DNA of 44,332 nucleotides from Sphaerobacter sp. (lineage in GTDB: Bacteria > Chloroflexota > Chloroflexia > Thermomicrobiales > Thermomicrobiaceae): contig NZ_JADGHZ010000012.1 of assembly GCF_019683595.1 (NCBI RefSeq), positions 1 to 44,332 of the forward strand, read 5' to 3'. Positions within the stretch are counted from its first letter, which is position 1, and each line of letters starts with the position of its first letter. The notes under the pieces were generated by a model. The model was not told the origin of the DNA, searched no databases, and was given only the letters and a program-made list of their open reading frames with translations. Made by a program: the position numbers and the translations under genes. This document shows positions 24,911 to 34,314 of this stretch, in pieces.

Positions 24911-27268
24911 TCAGCTTCCTTTCTGCGACTCCTGGATCGCCTGCCAGATCCGCTGCGGCGTCAAGGGCATGTCCAGATGCGTGATGCCGTACGGCTTCAG
25001 CGCGTCAATGATGGCGTTGACCACCGCCGGCGTCGACGCGATCGTCCCGGTCTCACCGGCCCCCTTGAGGCCCATCGGGTTGACGGGCGTCGGGGTGACG
25101 GTGCGATCGACCTCGTAGGTCGGCACCATGCTGGCAGTGGGGAGCGCGTAGTCCATCAGCGAGCCGGATAGGAGTTGGCCGTTCTCGTCGTAGACGGCCG
25201 TCTCGTAGACGGCCTGCGCCAGCCCCTGGGCGATCCCGCCGTGGACCTGCCCGTCCACGATCATCGGGTTGATGACGTTGCCGACGTCGTCCACCGCGAC
25301 GTAACGGAGGAACTGGACCTTGCCCGTGGCCGGGTCGACCTCCACTACGCAAACGTGGGTGCCGAACGGGTACGTGTTGTTGATCGGGTCGAAGAAGTGC
25401 GTCTCCTCCAGGCCCGGCGTGACGCCCTCCGGCATGTTCCAGGCCAGGTAGGCGGCACCGGCGACCTCCTGGAAGGTCTTGACCCGATCAGGCGCGCCCT
25501 TGACGTAGTAGCGGCCCTGATCGAAGACGATGTCGTCCGGGGAAACCTCCAGCAGGTGCGCCGCGATCTTGGCGCCCTTGTCCCGGACCTTGCGGGCGGC
25601 GTAGATGAGCGCGCTGCCGCCGACCGCGGTGCTGCGGCTACCGTACGTCCCCATGCCGAAGGGGATGCGGCCGGTGTCGCCGTGCACGATCTCGACGTCG
25701 TCCAGCGGCACGCCGAGCTCATCGGCCACGAGTTGGGCGAAGGTCGTCTCCTCACCCTGCCCGTGCGGGTTGGAGCCGGTGAAGACCGAGACCTTGCCGC
25801 TGGGGTGGACGCGGACCGTCGCGCTCTCCCAGAGGCCACCCTGGAAGCCCATCGCGCCGGCCGCCTGGGACGGTGCCAGGCCGCAGACCTCGACGTAGGT
25901 GGAGAACCCGATGCCGAGGAGCCGGCCTTGCGCCCGCGCCGCTTCCTGTTCCTTGCGGAACTGCTCGTAGCCGACGATCTCCAGCGCCCGGTTCAGGGCG
26001 GCCTCGTAGTCGCCGCTGTCGTACTGGAGCGTGGTGGCGACGGTGTACGGAAACTCCTCCTTGGGGATGAAGTTCTTGCGGCGGACCTCGACCGGGTCCA
26101 TGCCCAGCCGGTCGGCCACTAGATCCATCATCCGCTCCAGGACGTAGGTCGCCTCAGGCCGGCCCGCGCCGCGGTAGGCGTCGGTCGGGGTGGTATTCGT
26201 CAGGACTCCGTGGACCTCGACGCTGATGTTCGGGATCTTGTACGGACCCGAGAGCATCAGCCCGAACAGCCAGGTGGGCACGCCGGGCGCGGCCGTCGAG
26301 AGATAGGCGCCCATGTTGGCGTACGCCTTGACCCGAATGCCGGTGATGGTACCGTCTTGCTTCGCGGCAACGTCGACGTAGTCGATGTGGTCCCGGCCGT
26401 GAGTGGTGGCAACGAAGTTCTCGCGGCGGTCCTCTACCCACTTGACGGGCCGCCCGAGATCCTTGGAGATGGCGACCGCGATCATCTCCCCGGCGTAGAA
26501 GGGAATCTTCGAGCCGAAGCCGCCGCCGACATCAGTGGCGATGACCCGGATCTTGGTCTCGGGGATGCCGGTGACCGCCGACATCAGCAGGCGATGGATG
26601 TGCGGGTTCTGGCTGGTGCACCAGAGCGTCAGCTCGCCCGAGCCGGGGTTGTAGTGGGCTACGGCGGCGCGCGGCTCCATAGCGGTCGGGATGAGCCGGT
26701 GGTTGATCAGCCGCTGGGAGACGACCACGTCCGCATCGCGCAGCGCGGCGTCGATGTCGCCGCCGGCCAGGCGCCAGACGAATGCCGTGTTGTTGGGTAC
26801 ATCCGCGTAGAGCTGCGGCGCGCCGTCCTGCGTGGCCTTCTCCTGGTCGACGACCGCCGGCAGCATCTCGTACTCGACCTCGATCGCGGCCGCCGCATCC
26901 TGTGCCTGGTACCGGTTCTCCGCCACCACCGCGGCGACGCCGTCGCCGACGTAGCGGACCGTGTCAACGGCGAGCGCGCGGTACTCCGGAACCTTCAGAT
27001 CGGAATTGGGCGGCAGCCAGGCGCACGGGACGGGAGCAAGGGAATCGACAAGATCCTTGCCGGTGTAGACGGCGACCACACCGGGCATCTGGCGCGCCTT
27101 CTCGACGTTGATCGACTTGATGCGGGCGTGCGCGTAGGGGCTGCGCAGGATCACCAGCGAGAGCGTGCCGGGCAGACGGACGTCGTCCGTGTAGTTAGCC
27201 CGGCCGGTGATCATTCGGGGGTCTTCCCGCCGTTTGACTGAGGCACCGAACATCTTCGTGACGGCCAC
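24911..27268 (-). CDS. coxL: Form II molybdenum hydroxylase large subunit (CoxL-like)
   Basis: Molybdopterin-binding catalytic subunit of a three-subunit hydroxylase with coxS and coxM. The 785-residue protein has the hammerhead domain (ASVKRREDPRMITGRANYTD), GGGFGSKIPF, the active-site loop DAYRGAGRPEA (Tyr365), NPHGQGEETTFAQ and catalytic Glu739 in KGAGETGT. As in the second copy, the loop is AYRGAGR (form II) without the copper-binding Cys of form I. Annotation as CO dehydrogenase is therefore tentative; aldehyde, purine or other substrates are possible. GTG start 27268 with a perfect AAGGAGGT ribosome site. Placed between coxS (63-base gap) and coxM (4-base gap). Confidence 0.88.
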   Translation of the reverse strand: MAVTKMFGASVKRREDPRMITGRANYTDDVRLPGTLSLVILRSPYAHARIKSINVEKARQMPGVVAVYTGKDLVDSLAPVPCAWLPPNSDLKVPEYRALAVDTVRYVGDGVAAVVAENRYQAQDAAAAIEVEYEMLPAVVDQEKATQDGAPQLYADVPNNTAFVWRLAGGDIDAALRDADVVVSQRLINHRLIPTAMEPRAAVAHYNPGSGELTLWCTSQNPHIHRLLMSAVTGIPETKIRVIATDVGGGFGSKIPFYAGEMIAVAISKDLGRPVKWVEDRRENFVATTHGRDHIDYVDVAAKQDGTITGIRVKAYANMGAYLSTAAPGVPTWLFGLMLSGPYKIPNISVEVHGVLTNTTPTDAYRGAGRPEATYVLERMMDLVADRLGMDPVEVRRKNFIPKEEFPYTVATTLQYDSGDYEAALNRALEIVGYEQFRKEQEAARAQGRLLGIGFSTYVEVCGLAPSQAAGAMGFQGGLWESATVRVHPSGKVSVFTGSNPHGQGEETTFAQLVADELGVPLDDVEIVHGDTGRIPFGMGTYGSRSTAVGGSALIYAARKVRDKGAKIAAHLLEVSPDDIVFDQGRYYVKGAPDRVKTFQEVAGAAYLAWNMPEGVTPGLEETHFFDPINNTYPFGTHVCVVEVDPATGKVQFLRYVAVDDVGNVINPMIVDGQVHGGIAQGLAQAVYETAVYDENGQLLSGSLMDYALPTASMVPTYEVDRTVTPTPVNPMGLKGAGETGTIASTPAVVNAIIDALKPYGITHLDMPLTPQRIWQAIQESQKGS

Positions 27269-27331
27269 GGGAACCTCCTTCGGCTGGTACGGACCCGATG
27301 GGCGACGCCGAGTGGTCCGGCGATCGGTGGG

Positions 27332-27826
<495 letters not shown>

Positions 27827-27882
27827 CGATCTCCCTCCTGCATTGGAGTGGATGCCATCAGACTGCCGCGCCAGCGACGGCT

Positions 27883-28326
27883 CTAACCACCGCTGATCTG
27901 CTTCTCGATGCAGCTGAAGAACTGTTCCACCATGCGCCGGGCGACGCCGCCGAGCATGCGCTGCGCAACCGAGCCGACGGGGCCACCGACCTCGACGTCG
28001 CCCTCGTAGGTGATCTCAGTCGAACCGTTGGCGCCCTCTGCCAGGCGGAGCATGCCCGTGCCCTTGACGAACCCGGGTCGGCCCGATCCTTCGATGTGCA
28101 TCTCGTAGCTCTCGGGCGGGTTGAGGTTGGCCAGCGACACTTTCCCGGAGTAGGTCCCGCGGACCGGCCCAACGCCCACGGTCATCGCCATGGTGTACTC
28201 GTTTTCGCCGACCTTCTCGAGCTGTTCGACGCCGGGCAAGCAACCGGCGATGGCATCGGGATCAATCAGTTTGTCCCAGATCGCCTCGCGCGGCGCCTGC
28301 ATGGTGTACGAACCTGAGATTTTCAT
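27883..28326 (-). CDS. coxG: CoxG-like protein, SRPBCC fold
   Basis: CoxG-family protein; in CO dehydrogenase clusters CoxG is involved in anchoring the enzyme to the membrane. The 147-residue product has the START/SRPBCC-type sequence with the conserved N-terminus [20 protein letters not shown] and the CLPGVEQLE motif, and ends with a C-terminal amphipathic helix ([17 protein letters not shown]). It is the first gene of the coxGSLM operon, 56 bases before coxS, with a GGGGGTAGG ribosome site and a good promoter about 280 bases upstream. The long leader holds no gene that I can see. Confidence 0.9.
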   Translation of the reverse strand: MKISGSYTMQAPREAIWDKLIDPDAIAGCLPGVEQLEKVGENEYTMAMTVGVGPVRGTYSGKVSLANLNPPESYEMHIEGSGRPGFVKGTGMLRLAEGANGSTEITYEGDVEVGGPVGSVAQRMLGGVARRMVEQFFSCIEKQISGG

Positions 28327-28598
28327 CCTACCCCCCTGACCAGGCCCGGGCTTCGGTGCCCGGCTGCCGGCCGCATCAGAGTCTGCGAACCGTCGTTCCT
28401 GCCATCGCGGCAGGGCTACCAGGCTCCCTCTGTTGCCTCCCTCCTGCGCTGTCCGGCCGGATCGGCGCTCGGCGCGTCGCGCCAGCTATATCCCTGGCGG
28501 TGGGCGGTGCCCGTCCCGAGTCCCAGGGTGTCCCGAGCTCGCGCGGCTTTGGCCGCTCCGGCGGGCGGATCGTGCGGGGTCGTGCGCCGTGCAGCATC

Positions 28599-28626
28599 AT
28601 CGTAGCACAGCGTCGAATTCGGTCAA
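28599..28626 (-). promoter_or_regulatory. Promoter of the coxGSLM operon
   Basis: On the minus strand TTGACC (28626-28621), a 16-base spacer, and TACGAT (28604-28599) preceded by TGC, an extended -10. It reads toward coxG, about 275 bases downstream. The region 28327-28598 between promoter and coxG is GC-rich leader without a recognisable gene. Confidence 0.55.
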
Positions 28627-28650
28627 GAGTTTCCTGTCTTGACGGGCCGC

Positions 28651-29454
28651 CTACCAGCCATAGGGGATGTTGCGCCGCGGGTTGAGGTGGGGGAAGATGC
28701 CCGCCTCCCGCAGCGCCGCGACCCGGCGAAGGAACATCTCGACCTCCTGCCGGGTGAGATACGGCCGCAGTGTGGCGCGCACTCGGTCAGCCTCGCGCTC
28801 CAGGGCCGCCATCGCCTCCAGCAACTCTGGCTCGATCGGCTGGCCACAGAAGTCCCAGATGACGGTGCGCAGCTTGGGATGGACGTGGAAGGTCAAACCG
28901 TGGTCGATGCCCCACAGTTGCTGTTCGTCACCGCCGACGAAGCAGTGGCTCGCCTTTCGGTCCGCGTTGTTGGTGATAAGGTCGAAGAGCGCGATGCGCT
29001 GTAACTGGCTGGTGAAGTCATCCCCAAGCCTCCCGTCGTGCACGCCCCGGGCCGGCTCCACGTAGAGCTGAACGGTGCCAACCCCGTGAGGCCCGTTGCG
29101 GATCACGACAGGCGGCACGAAGTACCACCCGAGCATGCAACTGACCAGGAACGCCGCGTACTCCCGGCGGTAGAGGGTCCCGGAGGGGAAGTCCCAGAGC
29201 GGGATCTCGCCATCGCGTGGCTTGTAGATGGCGACGGTCGGTGGGTGCTCGTCGTGCTCCAGGCGGACTGCGAAGGTGTAGTTCGACCCCCAGGGAACGA
29301 GCTCGCAGTCGGTGATGCGCGCCTCCCGGAGGAGGCGGAGTATGGCGTCATCCGGGGCATGCCAGGTGCATCGATCGACTGGAGCGAGTCTCGGGGGGAT
29401 CCCCGGGGAGTCTCCGTCACGGTCGGTGCGGTTGCGTGGGAGGAGGTCGGTCAT
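28651..29454 (-). CDS. SCO1664-family protein with PI3/PI4-kinase-like fold
   Basis: A 267-residue protein of the family called SCO1664 in Actinobacteria, with a phosphatidylinositol-kinase-like catalytic core: a Lys-containing VAIYKPRDGE strand, the active-site region ALFDLITNNADRKASHC and the metal-binding IDHGLTFHVHPKLRTVIWDF. Its biochemical role is not known; relatives occur in organisms using cofactor F420. The ATG at 29454 is chosen because it has GGGAAG upstream and because the longer frame adds 39 low-complexity residues. It lies on the same strand as the cox operon but upstream of its promoter, so it is a separate unit. Confidence 0.8.
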   Translation of the reverse strand: MTDLLPRNRTDRDGDSPGIPPRLAPVDRCTWHAPDDAILRLLREARITDCELVPWGSNYTFAVRLEHDEHPPTVAIYKPRDGEIPLWDFPSGTLYRREYAAFLVSCMLGWYFVPPVVIRNGPHGVGTVQLYVEPARGVHDGRLGDDFTSQLQRIALFDLITNNADRKASHCFVGGDEQQLWGIDHGLTFHVHPKLRTVIWDFCGQPIEPELLEAMAALEREADRVRATLRPYLTRQEVEMFLRRVAALREAGIFPHLNPRRNIPYGW

Positions 29455-29640
29455 AGCACTTCCCGGATTGGGGCGACGGCCCGATGCGACGTGGTCACAG
29501 CGTGTCGGTGACAAGTGTACCCAACGGTGGCGGTTCGGAGGCACGCCCCGTGCCTTCAGAAGCGGTGGCACGGATCACGCGCGTCGGACGTTCTCGTGTG
29601 GACGTGCCTGAATGGGCGCCAGTATGGAGGGAGTCTTCTG

Positions 29641-29913
29641 GTGATTGAAGTGACTGAGCGGGCGCTGGACGAGCTTGAGGCAATCCGCGAGGCCAGCAAC
29701 CCGCAGCCTGGACAGGGCATCACGTTGGTGGTGGACGACAGCGGTGACCTCGGTCTTGCCCTGGCATGGCCCCAGGAGGACGATCAGGTGGTCGAGCGGG
29801 ACGGGCAGCCGGTGATCATCATCCCGAAGGTCCTGATGGACCCGCTCGATGGCGTGATCATCGACTACCAGGATGTGCCGGGGCAAGAGGGGTTTACCCT
29901 GACGCGCCCCTGA
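29641..29913 (+). CDS. HesB/IscA-like protein without cysteines
   Basis: A 90-residue protein resembling the HesB/IscA/ErpA fold: start VIEVTERALDELEAIREASN, central GITLVVDDSGDLGLALAW, and the VLMDPLDGVIIDYQDVPGQE segment that corresponds to the IscA region before the CxC. The three metal-binding cysteines of IscA are missing; the protein has no Cys at all, so it cannot bind an iron-sulfur cluster in the usual way. GTG start with GGAGGGAG about 8 bases upstream. It is a single gene followed by a strong hairpin. Confidence 0.75.
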   Translation: MIEVTERALDELEAIREASNPQPGQGITLVVDDSGDLGLALAWPQEDDQVVERDGQPVIIIPKVLMDPLDGVIIDYQDVPGQEGFTLTRP

Positions 29914-29937
29914 CCAACTGGTCGCCGTTGCAGATGC

Positions 29938-29975
29938 GCCGCCGTGCCCCGCCGTTGCCGGGGCGCGGCGGCTTT
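29938..29975 (+). terminator. Terminator after the HesB-like gene
   Basis: 13-bp stem GCCGCCGTGCCCC / GGGGCGCGGCGGC (one G-T pair), 9-base loop, followed by TTT; 24 bases after the stop codon. Confidence 0.75.
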
Positions 29976-30051
29976 GATGCCGGGCGGCACGGCGGACGAG
30001 ATCGGGTGCCGAGCCACCCCCGTGGCGCGATGGTTTGGAGTGAAAGGGCTT

Positions 30052-30060
30052 TGCTATAAT
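30052..30060 (+). promoter_or_regulatory. Extended -10 promoter of tig-clpP-clpX
   Basis: TGC TATAAT: a perfect -10 hexamer with the TGn extension, 38 bases before the tig start. No good -35 at the normal distance (GGTTTG at about 17 bases), as expected for extended -10 promoters. Confidence 0.65.
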
Positions 30061-30098
30061 CCGGCGGGCGAATCCGTGCTGCGACAAGGGTGGAGTAG

Positions 30099-31649
30099 GT
30101 GAGAGTATCGGTCGAGAAGCTGCCGCAGAGCTCAGTGCGACTGGATATCGTCGCCGACTCGGATGAATTCAACCAGGCGCTGGACCGCGCGTTCCGGCGG
30201 GTGAACCAGCAGGTGCGGATTCCGGGCTTCCGTCCCGGTAAGGCGCCGCGGTTCATCCTCGAACAGCGGCTCGGGCGCGAGGTTCTGGTCGAGGAAGCCC
30301 AGCGTGAGATCATGGACACGCTCTATCGCCGGGCGCTCGATCAGGAGAACCTGATCCCGGTCTCGGATCCCCAGGTTGATGTTTACCAGGACGAGCCGGT
30401 CGGTTTCCGGGTCGAGGTTCAGGTCTATCCCGAGGTCGATCTCGGTGACTACCGCAGTATCCGGCTCGACCCGCGCGAGGTCGAGGTGACCGACGCGGAT
30501 GTGGACGAGGCGCTCGCCGAGGTGCAGCGAGCGAACGCCGTCTGGGTCGAGCCCGCCGAGAAGCGGGCGCCGAAGGACGGAGACCAGGTCATCATCGACC
30601 TGGAAGTGACCCGCGACGGCGAACCCTTCCAGGAACCGCTGCAGGGTGCGGACTTCGTCTTGGGTGAGAGCAGCCTCTTCTCCCAGATCGAAGAGGCGAT
30701 CAAGTCGCTCCACCCGGGGGAGACCGCCGAGTTCGATATCACCTTTGAAGAAGACGATGAGAAGGTCAGCCCGGAGATCCGCGGTTCCACCCTGCACTAC
30801 CGGCTGACGCTCAACGAGATCAAGGAGCGGGAACTGCCCGAGCTGGACGACGACCTCGCCAAGAGCGTCGGCGACTACGAGACGTTGGACGACCTGCGGG
30901 CGGCGATCCGCGAGGATCTGCTGCGCAGCCGTGCATTGGCAGCGCGAGCCGAGTTCTACGACCAGGCCGTGGAGGCGCTGGCGAAGCAGGCGACGCTGGA
31001 GATCCCTGAGGCGATGGTGACGAGCCAGCTCGACCGGGAGGTGGAGCAACTCCGCACGCGGCTGGCCCAGCAGGGCAGCAGCCTCGAAGAGTACCTGCGC
31101 TTCGAAGGGCAGACGCTGGAGGAATTCAAGGAGTCGCGGCGCGAGGATGCCGTCCGGCGGCTCCGCAATTCGCTGGTGCTGGAGGCCTTTGCTGAGGCCG
31201 AGGGCATCGACGTCGACCAAGAGGATCTGCTGGGGGAGATCGAGCGGCTGTCCAACCAGTCGCAGAATCCCGACCAGATGCGCCAGATTTACTCCAGCCC
31301 CTACTTCACCGACCTGCTGATGTCCGAGTTGAAGGACCGGAAGGTCATGGACCGGCTCGTCGAGCTGGTCACCGAGGGGCGGGGCGCCGTCATCGGCGAG
31401 GCCGCCGAGGTGCTGGCTCGGGCAGAAGCGGGCGTGACGGCTGAGCCCGAGCAGGCAGCCGCAGCGCCTGAGGGCGACGAGGCAGAGAATACGGACGACT
31501 CGCAGGAGACCCAGGACGCGGAGGACGCGTCTTCGAAAGCAGCCCCTGAGGATGGGGCCGCGGTGACGGTAGGCGCGGCTGAGGAGGCGTCGGCCGCTTC
31601 CGCGGAGGAAGAGGCCGAGGAGGCCGAGTCGCAGGAGTCGACCGGCTAA
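30099..31649 (+). CDS. tig: Trigger factor
   Basis: Ribosome-associated chaperone with peptidyl-prolyl isomerase activity. The 516-residue protein has the N-terminal ribosome-binding domain with the signature GFRPGKAP (Gly43-Lys48 at its core), a FKBP-type domain (about 160-245, [20 protein letters not shown] onward), and the SurA-like C-terminal helical domain to about residue 440. Residues from about 447 to the end form an unusual tail of about 70 residues rich in Glu, Asp and Ala with a single Lys, making it longer than the usual 430-450 residues. GTG start with GGGTGGAG upstream. It begins the tig-clpP-clpX operon. Confidence 0.95.
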   Translation: MRVSVEKLPQSSVRLDIVADSDEFNQALDRAFRRVNQQVRIPGFRPGKAPRFILEQRLGREVLVEEAQREIMDTLYRRALDQENLIPVSDPQVDVYQDEPVGFRVEVQVYPEVDLGDYRSIRLDPREVEVTDADVDEALAEVQRANAVWVEPAEKRAPKDGDQVIIDLEVTRDGEPFQEPLQGADFVLGESSLFSQIEEAIKSLHPGETAEFDITFEEDDEKVSPEIRGSTLHYRLTLNEIKERELPELDDDLAKSVGDYETLDDLRAAIREDLLRSRALAARAEFYDQAVEALAKQATLEIPEAMVTSQLDREVEQLRTRLAQQGSSLEEYLRFEGQTLEEFKESRREDAVRRLRNSLVLEAFAEAEGIDVDQEDLLGEIERLSNQSQNPDQMRQIYSSPYFTDLLMSELKDRKVMDRLVELVTEGRGAVIGEAAEVLARAEAGVTAEPEQAAAAPEGDEAENTDDSQETQDAEDASSKAAPEDGAAVTVGAAEEASAASAEEEAEEAESQESTG

Positions 31650-31690
31650 CCGGGGTGCGCACCGACCGACAGCGAGAAAGGAACCCCACG

Positions 31691-32317
31691 ATGTACTTCT
31701 ACGAGCGGGCGCGACCGGAAGCGCTCATCCCGATGGTGGTGGAGACCACGAACCGGGGCGAGCGTGCCTACGACATCTACTCGCGGCTGCTGCGGGACCG
31801 GATCATCTTTCTGGGCACGCCGGTTGATGACCAGATCGCGAACGCGATCATCGCCCAGATGATCTTCCTGGAGTACGAAAACCCGGAGCAGGATATCAAG
31901 CTCTACATCAACAGCCCCGGTGGCCTCGTCTATGCCGGGCTAGCCATCTATGATACGATGCAGATGATCCGGTGCGATGTCGCCACGTACTGCATTGGGC
32001 TGGGCGCCAGCATGGCGGCTGTGCTCCTGGCGGCGGGCACGAAGGGCAAGCGCTTTGCGCTGCCGAACTCGCGCATCTTGATCCATCAGGGGTCGTCGGG
32101 GTTCCGGGGCTCGGTGCCGGACATCGAGATCCAGGCGCGTGAGACGATCAACCTGACCACCAAGATGACCGAGATCATGGCGTATCACACCGGGCAGTCG
32201 TTTGAGCGTGTGAAGCGCGACACCGAACGCGACTACTTCATGTCGGCTCAGGAGGCAAAGGAATACGGGATCGTTGATCACGTGCTGGAGCCCGCAAAGC
32301 TAGTGACTACGTCCTAG
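31691..32317 (+). CDS. clpP: ATP-dependent Clp protease proteolytic subunit
   Basis: Serine protease subunit of ClpXP. The 208-residue product has the catalytic triad Ser107 (GLGASMAA), His132 (RILIHQG) and Asp181 (TERDYFMS), and the conserved INSPGG loop. The stretch after the catalytic His ([19 protein letters not shown]) differs slightly from the usual QPxGGxxGQAxDIEI, but the handle helix is intact. The ATG at 31691 has AAAGGAA about 9 bases upstream and gives the mature family start; a GTG at 31655 would add 12 residues. It is 41 bases after tig and 26 before clpX. Confidence 0.96.
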   Translation: MYFYERARPEALIPMVVETTNRGERAYDIYSRLLRDRIIFLGTPVDDQIANAIIAQMIFLEYENPEQDIKLYINSPGGLVYAGLAIYDTMQMIRCDVATYCIGLGASMAAVLLAAGTKGKRFALPNSRILIHQGSSGFRGSVPDIEIQARETINLTTKMTEIMAYHTGQSFERVKRDTERDYFMSAQEAKEYGIVDHVLEPAKLVTTS

Positions 32318-32343
32318 CGGGCCGACGCTGAGGGGTACGGGGG

Positions 32344-33603
32344 ATGTCGAGTTCTCGTGGGGGAAGAGTCCATTACCGCTGCTCGTTCTGCGGGAAAGGA
32401 CAGGAGGAGGTCCGGCGGCTCATCGCGGGACCGGGCGCGGTCTATATCTGCGATGAGTGCGTGCAGCTCTGCCGGGAGATCATCGAGGAGGAAGAAGCTC
32501 CTGCTCGCCGGCCTGAGCCGTCGCTAGGTCGGATCCCGACTCCGAAGGCGCTCTACGAGCAACTGAGCAACTACGTCATCGGCCAGGACCGGGCGAAGAA
32601 GATCCTCTCGGTGGCGGTGTACAACCACTACAAGCGGATCACCGCGCCCAACGACGATGACGTGGAGCTGCAGAAGAGCAACATCCTGCTTCTCGGCCCG
32701 ACGGGGAGCGGCAAGACGCTGCTGGCGCAGACGCTGGCCAAGCTCCTCGATGTGCCCTTCTCCATCGCCGACGCGACCGCGCTGACCGAAGCGGGTTACG
32801 TCGGTGAGGATGTCGAGAACATCCTGCTTCGCCTGATCCAGGCGGCCGGAGACGTGCAGCGGGCCCAGACCGGGATCATCTACATCGACGAGATCGACAA
32901 GATCGCCCGGAAGAGCGACAACCCGTCGATCACGCGCGACGTCTCGGGCGAGGGGGTCCAGCAGGCGCTCCTCAAGATTATCGAGGGGACCGTCGCCAAT
33001 GTGCCGCCGCAGAGCGGGCGCAAGCACCCCCACCAGGAATACATCCAGATCGACACCCGCAATATCCTCTTCATCTGCGGCGGTGCCTTTGAAGGGCTGG
33101 AGGACATCGTCCGCCGTCGCCTGGGGCGGGAAGCAACGCTCGGCTTCGGCGCGCCGCTGCGCACGGAGCGGCAGGAGAGCGTACTGCACCACGTCCAACA
33201 GGAGGATTTGCTCAAGTACGGGCTCATCCCCGAGTTCGTCGGCCGGCTGCCGGTCGTGGTGGCCCTCGACCACCTGACGCGCGACGAACTGGCGCGCATC
33301 CTGGTCGAGCCGAAGAACGCCGTGGTGAAGCAGTACCAGAAGATGCTCAAGCTCGACGACGTCGAGCTGGTCTTCACGCCGGATGCGCTCGAGGCGGCGG
33401 CCGACTACGCCTTGAAGCGCGGCACGGGCGCGCGGGGCCTTCGGACGACCATCGAGGAGGTACTCCTCGATGTCATGTACGAGATCCCGTCGCTCGAGGG
33501 CGTGCGGAAGTGCATCATCAACGCCGACGTCATCAACCGCCGCCGCCCGCCGCTCTTGATGAGCGTCGGTGAGGAGCCGGTGGAATACCAGGCGTCTGCC
33601 TAG
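32344..33603 (+). CDS. clpX: ATP-dependent Clp protease ATPase subunit ClpX
   Basis: AAA+ unfoldase that feeds substrates to ClpP. The 419-residue protein has the N-terminal zinc-binding domain (Cys13, Cys16, Cys36, Cys39), Walker A GPTGSGKT at residues 118-125, the pore loop GYVGEDVE, Walker [11 protein letters not shown], the [20 protein letters not shown] segment and the C-terminal domain with [19 protein letters not shown]. Co-transcribed with clpP and tig and followed by a strong terminator. Confidence 0.97.
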   Translation: MSSSRGGRVHYRCSFCGKGQEEVRRLIAGPGAVYICDECVQLCREIIEEEEAPARRPEPSLGRIPTPKALYEQLSNYVIGQDRAKKILSVAVYNHYKRITAPNDDDVELQKSNILLLGPTGSGKTLLAQTLAKLLDVPFSIADATALTEAGYVGEDVENILLRLIQAAGDVQRAQTGIIYIDEIDKIARKSDNPSITRDVSGEGVQQALLKIIEGTVANVPPQSGRKHPHQEYIQIDTRNILFICGGAFEGLEDIVRRRLGREATLGFGAPLRTERQESVLHHVQQEDLLKYGLIPEFVGRLPVVVALDHLTRDELARILVEPKNAVVKQYQKMLKLDDVELVFTPDALEAAADYALKRGTGARGLRTTIEEVLLDVMYEIPSLEGVRKCIINADVINRRRPPLLMSVGEEPVEYQASA

Positions 33604-33623
33604 GTCAACACCTAGCAAGAGAA

Positions 33624-33668
33624 CAGACATATGCGGGCCGGGCACGATTGCCCGGCCCGCTGTCTGTC
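33624..33668. terminator. Terminator between clpX and the convergent DinB-like gene
   Basis: Perfect 12-bp stem GCGGGCCGGGCA / TGCCCGGCCCGC (33633-33644 and 33649-33660), 4-base loop, extended by CAGACA / TGTCTG across a small bulge, followed by TCTC. It is placed to serve clpX on the plus strand and the minus-strand gene ending at 33693. Confidence 0.8.
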
Positions 33669-33692
33669 TCCGCGTGTGGACGCGCGAGTCCG

Positions 33693-34136
33693 CTAGCCGC
33701 TGCGAGATCGTTTACGCCACTCCATGATCTGGGTGGTGTGATTCGGGTAGTGCGTGTAAGTGTCGGACTCAACGAGTTCCCGCGAGAGGATCGGCGTAGT
33801 TTCGAGGAGCTGGATCAGCTCGTCGTGCGTCCGCCAGAAGTCCTCTCGAATCTCCGACGCGGGCCGACGGGCATCGAGGGCGGCACGCTGCGGGTTGAAA
33901 ACGTCCATGTGGGGCCAGGTGAACGCCTCGCCGCGTTCCCCGTGCCGGACCTCGTCGATCAGCTTCCGCTCCCAGGCGGTGACGTGACCCATCGTCACCT
34001 TGATCGTCCAGCCATTCGCGAGCTCCCCGTGCTCTAGGTCGTTGTCGCTGAGATCGCGCACCGCGCGCGCTAGCGCCAGCCACTCCCGTTGGATGTCTTG
34101 CAGGATGGCGATCCGTTCGTCCGTACTGATCGGCAT
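33693..34136 (-). CDS. DinB-like four-helix protein
   Basis: A 147-residue protein of the DinB/YfiT-like superfamily of metal-binding four-helix bundles. The pattern is visible in NGWTIKVTMGHVTAWERKLI (first His) and the final HYPNHTTQIMEWRK (last His pair), where three histidines could bind a metal. Members include thiol-dependent transferases and hydrolases; the reaction here is unknown. ATG start with GAGGAG about 8 bases upstream. It is a single gene ending at the clpX terminator, divergent from the amidohydrolase gene. Confidence 0.72.
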   Translation of the reverse strand: MPISTDERIAILQDIQREWLALARAVRDLSDNDLEHGELANGWTIKVTMGHVTAWERKLIDEVRHGERGEAFTWPHMDVFNPQRAALDARRPASEIREDFWRTHDELIQLLETTPILSRELVESDTYTHYPNHTTQIMEWRKRSRSG

Positions 34137-34314
34137 TGGATGGCTCCTCTCAGACGTCGCGGGGGTCGCGTCAGGCGGCTGGAGGTCGGTTAGACTACGG
34201 GGCGGATTGCATCAGAGCACCGTCGGCATCGTCGTTCGCGGAGGCGGTCACGCCGGCAATGGTAACACGGCCCGGGCCGCGCGTCGGCCTGGATCACCGG
34301 GAGGGAGGAGCGCG

